In this document: positions 23,901 to 32,900 of the stretch, piece after piece
How the letters are laid out: every line of letters starts with the position of its first letter
How positions within the stretch are numbered: position 1 is the stretch's first letter
Assembly (NCBI GenBank): GCA_963669155.1
Contig: OZ022588.1
Span: forward strand, 7,030,679-7,094,678
From: Arbacia lixula
Lineage: Eukaryota > Echinodermata > Echinoidea > Arbacioida > Arbaciidae
Reading direction: 5' to 3'
Length of the DNA: 64,000 bases
Position numbers and translations under genes: made by a program
The notes under the pieces: model-generated
Databases searched by the model: none
What the model was told of the DNA's origin: nothing
Seen by the model: the letters and a program-made list of their open reading frames with translations, nothing else

Positions 23901-26900
23901 TATGTTAACAAGCATGGCATTTACAATAGTCGAAATGATGCCAAGAAGCCTTTGAGCATTTCTACATTAGCAAACATGCTAGGAAGTGACAATGATTCAA
24001 AACGAACAAGAGACTGACCTGGATGGAGCTGGCCTTGTGGTGACAAGGCATTAGCGGCAAGATTGGACAGGTCTCCCGTGAGTTGTCTGACTTCATTCTC
24101 CAGGCGGCCCTGCAGAGCGGCAGCCGTGGCCTTGATAGCTGCGATCCGCTCGGCCTTGGTGCGTGGCTTGGCCATCGAGTTGGCAGGTCGGGGCCTTATG
24201 ACTGATCATGGAAAAGTAGAGTGAGATACACGTAAGATATACATAATGTAGACTTCAATGTAAAATTTGAACTGCTTTGCCCCAAGCATCATATAGTACT
24301 GAAAGTGATGTTGTCATATCTATTATTATATCCCTTCTATGAATATTCATGAGTATTCTGGGAACGTGATTGGTCAATTGATGATCGCAGACTACAAAAT
24401 AATTTGACTATATCTGCCTCAGCTCCGGATATTTTTCACTATTTTTTCATGGGGAGGACTGCGCATGCTCTATTTACTATTTTCTTCCTTGGCACTACTG
24501 CGCATGCTCTTTACCCGAGCGGGCGTAAATTAGTGCGCGCATGAATGCAGTGCGCGGTGTGTTGCGCATTTACCTGGGATGAACCGATATCGAGACAGAG
24601 AAAAAAAAATAGGCGACATACAACCACATGGTGTTACCGAAAGTTGTACTATTTTCTAAATAGTATTTATTAGTTATTGTTTTACAAAAGGGATATAAAA
24701 CAAATATACCAAGCATTGAGTTCGAAAGTATAATGAAAATTATCCATCTTCGGAGGGACTGGCATAAGTTACTATTTTTTCCTCGGAGGCTTCGCCCCTC
24801 GGAAAAAATAGTTCTATGCCACTCCCTCCTCAGATAGATAATTTCCACTATACAATCTCACAGCTTGGTATATTTGTATATTATGCAGATTTCTGGTTCT
24901 AAACATTCTACAAGAGGGAGATTTACTGGTCTGACATTGTCGAGTGAGCTAGTGTTCAGCACTCCCAATGTGAGTCCCCGCTATGATCACTGCTGCTTGC
25001 TCTACCCACATAGTTTAGAACCGGTTATCTTGACAATACAACAATCCAACCACAGGACTTCATCTCTCCTTCACTGGGAAGCGGCCAGTCTTGCTGCACT
25101 ATCACAGAATAAATTGTACTACTGTTTCTGTAGCATTTTTACAAAAATTGCTCATGCTTTATATTCAGTTTCTTCCTACTTGAATGACTTTTTGATGTTC
25201 AGCACTGTCCACACATTGTCAGCATTTTCACCAACCATTAAATTCATGTGATGTACGCTGTACAGATTGCATTGTTTGCAAAAACACTGACAATATAAAA
25301 AGCCTTATGATTAAATACTAACCTGACTGAAGGTGGGTGGGTCCAACCCCAGCACTTGGCATCTCTTTGCTGCCCCTGTCGCCTCCCTGCTCACTGAGCT
25401 GGTTCTTGATGACCCCTGGTGGCGGCCCCAATGGCTTAGGCGGTGCCTCCTCCTCCCGCACTGGCTCTAGGACAATATCCCTGCCGCTACCAACCCCTGC
25501 AGTGTCCTGCTGGTGGTAGGGGTGTGAACTGGGGGTATAGGGGGTGTCGTGGAAGGCAGCCAGGCCAGCAGGGTGTGGGTCTTGAGGGGTGGAGGCTGAC
25601 AGGTCTGTCTGGGGGCTAGAACGCAGTGAGCTGTCACTGCTAGACGTACTCCAGAAAGCCCGGTTCTCTTTGTCCGACCCGGTTACATCCATCTGCATTT
25701 TGAAAATAATTTTTTGTTAACAAATACTTAGTGTTGCTTCCTAATTGAAAGATGAAGTGTCTACTCATCTTAAAGAAGACCCCAAAGATTCCGAAAACAT
25801 TTATGTGAAGCATCAGGCATTCCAACATATAAACTTGGTTAAGAGTTCTTACCCCTGCTCCCCCCCCCCTGCCCCCCCCCCCCCCCCCTCCAAACCTCAT
25901 AAAGTCAACCTGATTAGAGATGAATAGTTTTCAACCAAAAAATATTCATTTTTTCTGTACAGAGACAGTAAATGTGAGAAAACAGAAATTGTGTAGTTTC
26001 TGTGTGTCTACAATTTAACCAAAGTGGAAATGAAATTTGCAACCATCTACAGCCTTAAGAATTCATTTGCCAAATAAATGCCATGCACTGACCGTATGAT
26101 CACAAACGTCTATTATCTTCAAAATGGGAATGTGGTAATTACCCTTTTGTAGTGGTCGTGATAGGGCTGAGGTCTTTGCAGAGAGACAGGCCTTGTCACT
26201 TGCTGTTGCTGCTGATCTATCCCTAGACCTCTACTAAACGTCTCATCCAGTGCTCTGTTGTCACTGCCAGGCGGCACTCCACTCCTGATGCATTCAGCTC
26301 TCTGGTTAGGAACCTTGGCACTCTCCCTCTGTCTCTTGTACAGATCGTGGAGCTGTTCTTTCTTCTTCTCTGCCACCAGCGCCTTGTGCTTCCTCTCCTC
26401 GAGTTGTCTCTTTCTCCTGTCGGCTCGCTGCTTGGCCATGTACTTCTGGACTTCCTCCGCTTGATAGTGTCTGACTTTCTGCACAGGGGCAGAAAAGAGG
26501 TTCCTCTCGCTCGCCTTTAATCGGGTAATTTTCTTCTTATGTGACAACTTTGGGCCGTTGTTGTTATTCTTGCTGGGCTTGGACTCTGATGGGTGAGGGG
26601 ACGAGTCTCCCCCATCGTCTGAGTGGTCCAGGTGCAGGTCATTCAGGACTTCTTGGGCTTCATGAGGCAGCCGTCCCATGGGTGGTTCCAGATTTTCAGA
26701 GGCAGGACCTCCAGCCTCTTGGTCAGAGTCTAGAGGATGCTCTGACAACCTGTCCACCTCATCTTCAGTCCTGTTCCCGTTGGCTTCAGAGATTGCTTGT
26801 GAGTTTTGCACATGATCCATCAGGGCATGCTCTCCTTGAGGGACAGTCTGCTTGGCAATCTTTGGAGGGGGTCCTAGCACCTTCCTAACAGTCTTCTGCC

Positions 26901-29900
26901 CCTCACGCCAAGCTCTTGCACTGATGCTTCCGGTTGTCTCAGGCTTCTTTGGTTTTGCATTTGGAAGAGGAGCTTTGCGCACCTTGCGGACAGATTTTTG
27001 ATGAGCCCGGGGAGCATGGGCTTGCGAAGTGAGTTGATTATGTTCTAAGTGCCTTTGCAAAGGCCGCAAAGGCTTGGTTTGCGGCTGATCGAATGAAGAA
27101 ACCCGATTATTGGCATTGACACTCGGCCTGCTAGTCTTTCTCTTCAACTGCTCATCGGTGACTATTCCACCATTCGGAACTTGGAAGCGAGTCTCGGCCT
27201 TGTTAAACCCCTTATAAGTAGGTGCTGGAGGGGCCGAGGCAACTTTGCGGACAGGCACTTTTGGGGCGACGTGAAATCCTAGCAAGAAATCTACCTCATT
27301 CTCACAATTCGTTCTAACAGGATCGTTTTCCTGATGCCTTTGCCTTTGACTCTCAAGTCCGGAATCCGACAATTTTGAGGCCATGATCTTCTGCTGCTGT
27401 ATGCGCTCACGTAATCTTTCCATGTGGCTAAGTGTTGCTAGATCCCTTGTTTTGCTACTTGACGATATCATTTGCAGGAGTTTTCTGCTTTCGACATCTG
27501 GAGTGCTCTCTTGACTACTCAGCTTTAAGACTGGCTTATCCCCAAATAACCTGTCATAGGCAGGAATGTAGTCCTTGCTAACCCTCAATCCTGGAGACAC
27601 TTCAACAGTAGAAGACTGGCGTACAAGACTAGGTGCGAGAATATCATTCAGAACTCGAATCTCAGAGCTACTGCCGATGGACAGATTTGCAGAGCCATTT
27701 CCCAGGATATCTCTGCTGGACGACTCTCCAGGAAGTTCACTCAGCTCCATTGCTGAAGTACCTCTGTAAGGCATCCTAGGTTTGCTCGATGTGCTGGTCC
27801 CTTGAGTTGTAATGGTGGCATCTGGGATAGAATCAGTGTGCTGTGCGGAAGGCATGTGAGATGAAATCGTGCTTGCAGTAAGGTCTGGAGGGTGCGAGCC
27901 AGATTCCCTGCTTCTCTGGCCTTCTGCAATACAAACCATAAACAGGAGAGAGGGATAAGAAACACATGTTTAGATGTTATAGGGTTCACATTAGTGGCTT
28001 ACTGCAGATTTAACCCTTGTAATACCCAAACAGAGCTCCTGTGAATAATTTAATCGCATCTGTGAAATCTGGGTCTGCGTTTCATGACATTAGGCTTGAA
28101 GAGTAGCCCCTTGTTTTTCATTTTCCTGCTGTTTGACAAATGCAAGCCAGTTTTCAAGTCAATGAACTGGAAAGCTTAATGTGCTAAAAATAGCCATAGT
28201 TGACCTTTGTAACAATGTTGCGCCACTCTTCAAAACATGGCGTAGCCCCCAACCCGTCCCTTTTACGCTAGCAACATTATCAGTACATTTGTGTCAAATA
28301 TATGCAAATAAGAAGGCACTCCTATGAACAAAGATAAATACATTTTTTTTTTCAAATCTATTGCAAAACACCTCTGCTAAAATCACAACTTACCTTTGAT
28401 TGTGACCTTCTTTTTTGGCTTGTCATAAGGGTGATTTCTTGACTTTTGATCTGGTTTTGACTGTACAAATGAAAACATACAGATTCATTAGCAAATCATA
28501 TTCACAATTTCATACAACAAGAAGAGAGAGAACAAAAGCACTCATTTGTTCATTCCTTCATTTCAGTAAAGCACATTGATGCACCTGAAGCTACAAGCAT
28601 TAAGAAACATACATGCTTTAATATGGCAGCAAACAAGAATTTTATATGAATTGTTCATGGTATTCACTACAAAAAAAACTCCCCCCCCCCCCCCATCCCT
28701 CCTCAAAAAAGAAAGAAAAGTGAACTAAACAACAAGAGAAAACCTATAATTGAATTCAAAATATTAAAATGAAACTTCCTACTGCGTTACACAGCATCAA
28801 ATTTATTTCGTTTCAGAGACTGTAGGATACTGTGGGGTCAGCATTTCCTATTTTATTAACAATATAGTAAAAACCACTATAATGAAGACTAATCAAGACG
28901 GACAAGAAATGTGGTATTTTTATACAGGTTTCAATGGGAAACGGTGGTCTTTATAGGTAGGTGGGCTTTCTCCACTGGGTGGTCTTTTATGGGTTCTCTA
29001 AGTGGTCTTTCTATACAAGATGGTCTTTTACAAGTTCTGTTGGTGGCTTTTCTATACAGGTTGGTCTTAACAGGTACTGTAGGTGATCTTTCTACACAGG
29101 GTGGTCTTTATAGGTACTGTAGGTGGCCTTTCTCCACAGGGTGGTCTTTATAGGTAGGTGGACTTTCTCCACTGGGTGGTCTTTTATGGGTTCTGTAAGT
29201 GGTCTTTCTATACAGGATGGTCTTTTACAAGTTCTGTTGGTGGCCTTTCTATACAGGTTGGTCTTTTCAGGTACTGTATTATGCTTTTCACACTGGCAAA
29301 AATTTCCTTAGCCCCGTACTATAGGTGGGGCTAAGGCCCCCCTTAGCCCCACCTATAGTACGGGGCTAAGCTTAGACCACTTTCTGTTCACATTGGTTTT
29401 TACCAAAGTCGGCTAGCCCCACCAATAATCCGGGATTATTTGGCCCTGCAAAAAAGCAGGGCTAACACCGCAATTACAGGGCCAAGCCAAATAGTCCGGG
29501 GCTAAGAGCGCCAGTGTGAAAAGAAACGAAAAATAGTACGGGGCTAAGGGAATGCCGTGTCAGCTCGCAAGGCCGAGACGCCGAGACCAATCAGATAAGG
29601 CCCGGCGGGCGAGTGACCTTGATGCGGAGTGGTTAAGAGCCGATGTGCAAGAAGTACACTCATGAATATTCATAAGCTGTCGAGAAAGTCCGGGGCTAAC
29701 GATTTCGAGTGAGAACAGTGTGAAAAGCTAGTCGGGTTTAAGAAATAGTACGGGGCTAAGAAATGCCAGTGTGAAAAGCTTCAAAAAATAGTACGGGGTT
29801 AGGGATAGTACGGGGATAAGGATAGTACGGGGCTAATTTTTGCCAGTGTGAAAAGCATTTAGGTGATCTTTCTATACAGTGTGGTCTTTATAGATACTGT

Positions 29901-32900
29901 ACTTGGTTTTTCTCCACAGGGTGGTCTTTATAGGTAGGTGGGCTTTCTGTACAGGTGGTTGCTAATGCCGGTTTCACTGTACTATTACTTTCAGAGCACA
30001 CTGACAAACTTTACCTTCAGGCTTGGACTTGCTCTGACTTCCAGGGAAGGAACAGAGTCGACAGGAAGGCGAGCTCCAGCTGGGAGCCTCTGCTCCAGGC
30101 GGCTGCTGGGGTGAGGGAGCCGGGGCTCAGAGGACGGAGGGTGAGTCTCCAGGTGCTCCATGCGTGCTTCTGCACGATACAACTGGAGATCGGTTCAAAG
30201 AATGAATAAAGACAGGTTTAGCAGTAGGAGCCAAGACATATTACCTAGGGTTTGAAATCAAAATAAACATTTTAAGGGCAAGCTTCTCAAATATATATTT
30301 TTTTTTGTGGGGGGGGGGGGGGGGCCAGAATAATGCAAACCGGTATATTTCTTTCTTCAAAATCGTGCAAATGTTTCATGCAATGATATAAGACAATTTG
30401 GGAAATAAATAAACAGATCATTTATAAAAAATGACTAACTAGAGCACTTCCACTGCTTACAGTCAAGGAGTATGCTCCATCTAAATGCTAAAATGCTAGC
30501 TTCATCTGACTTGGATATTTCATGCTCAAGTGAATAAAAAAGATAAGACAAAATACATGTAACCCCAAAATATATTCACTTCATGTCAATAGGGTGTTAC
30601 ATCTGTGCACAAGGTTTGGCAAGTGTTGGCTATTTGTATTCGATTGTCAGTTATAATAATCAATATCAGACTGCAGGTAAATAACATTCAAACAGAAAAA
30701 ACCTCTTTCTCGATGTATACCAAGCTTTAGCCAATCTGTACCTTTGACTATTCCGTTTTTATTCAATTCAGCTTATCATCAGGGTTTCAAAAAACTTGCT
30801 GAGAAAAAGTTAACACAGATATAATACACAAAATTACTACAAAAGAGGCCCAGACACTTTTACTTACAGCTGATTTGGCATCTGTTATATTTTCCCATGC
30901 ATTTGCCAACTCTGCAGGACAATAAAGAAAATACATTCAGCAAGAGGAATTGGAGAAAACAAGTACATGAAACATCATTATTAATAATAATAATGGTCCC
31001 AAACTCTGGAATTCCTTAGATACTGTACTTCAACAAACTCCCGGATTTTAAACATTTAATGTTCGCTTAAACAAAACCTTCTTTCAAAGTACTCTGGTGG
31101 CAGCAAAATTTAAATCAATTTGTATCATGGCTTTATACTCCTATACATGCATGGCTGTTGGACAGGTATATTTGGTTTATTCTCCCATTTACGATTATCC
31201 AGGCTTTCGTTTATTAGGCAACTGCAGGTATTCTCATTGTTTTGTTGTTTTGATGCTGTCTTTATTACTTTGATCTCCAGATGTTTGTTACAAATATTAT
31301 TTTTGTGGAAAACTTAATAAAATGAAAATGAATGAAATGAAAATGAAACATCACATATATGAAAATTGTAACCGTGAATGCAAATAGATAAAAGGCACAA
31401 GACCATTCTGTCTAAAATAAGCAGGAAATGCTTTAGGAACCTACATGTAATCAAACAGACAGATACTTACAGCATATCCATCTTGAATTTTGTTCTCAAT
31501 GTTATTTCTTCTAAGCTTATTGCATTGAAACATGAAATCAATTCATAACATTTGAGCCTTCGAAGCTGAAATTTCATCAAAACATCACGAAGCACTCAGA
31601 GCTGTCATGTGATTATGGCACAGACACTATTAAAGACGACTGACATATCAGCATGTGTATGTGACATAAGCTAAGTTTCTCACTTGTTAATACTAGGAAG
31701 TCAATTTCTTGGAGGAAAAAAAATGTTATATTCTGGATATGACAGCATACACAATTGTAGCAAGAAAGTGAAAGTTGCCAATTCACTGCCATAAAATGGC
31801 AATCTGTTGCATCATGAGAACATTCATATCTTTCTTTTTTATTGTACGATTTGTCCGAGCTCAGAGCTGAGCTCAGAGCTGTCATGTGATTATGGCACAG
31901 ACACTATTAAAGACGACTGACATATCAGCATGTGTATGTGACATAAGCTAAGTTTCTCACTTGTTAATACTAGGAAGTCAATTTCTTGGAGGAAAAAAAA
32001 TGTTATATTCTGGATATGACAGCATACACAATTGTAGCAAGAAAGTGAAAGTTGCCAATTCACTGCCATAAAATGGCAATCTGTTGCATCATGAGAACAT
32101 TCATATCTTTCTTTTTTATTGTACGATTTGTCCGCAATTTTGTTTATGCCATGCTCCATAGCAACTTAATCTTTGGACCAGAATACCCCTTCAATTCACC
32201 ATGACAGAATGCGGCCTTCATACACAGGTTCAGGTAATTTCAAACCACATTTTGTACCTTCAAGTTGTCCATTCTCTCCTAATGATTGCTTCTGTGAAAG
32301 AGTTGGTTCTGTCACACGTCTTGCTCTCACTGTTGTGCTAGCCATTGTAATGCACAAAGCTGTCTCTCATTTACACGTCCATTGCATTCTGGATAAAAAA
32401 AATATAATATAATTAAAAAGAGACTGTCGATGGTCAAATCATAAGAAAATATGATTTTTGTACAGCGATATTGTCTGTGACTGTGCCTATCACTGTAATG
32501 TCTTGTTTTTGTGGTTTGGAGTGATTTCCGTAATATGATCCAAAGAACAATGTCTGTATGACCCAACCGCCGAAGAGAAGGAATCATGGGCAGGCAGGTT
32601 ACTGTACCCCCCCCCCCCCCCCTCAATCTTTCACCACCAATATGAAATGCCCTTCATTTTGAAGAACATTTTCCATCTACTATTGGACACCAATGGTTCT
32701 GCTTCGTGAACAAAATTGAAGTTCATCCAGATTTGAAGTCTTGAAGTTAACACATGTTTATGGCTACATGTATGGGCGTCAACAACTGCAGACAAATTAA
32801 ACACAGAAATTCATGAACTTACCGATCCAATACTTCTCTGCAAAAAGGCATTAAATAACATTTTATTACACAATACCCAGCATACACTACAGCTCAAAGG

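Noticed and set aside
31470..31495. ATGGATATGCT before GTAAGT as a CEP350 exon
   Set aside because: Joining to exon 30868-30911 creates a TAG at the junction, and there is no polypyrimidine tract.
31613..32159. Two near-identical minus-strand ORFs of about 90 residues
   Set aside because: They are the two copies of the intronic tandem duplication; CEP350 splicing skips them.
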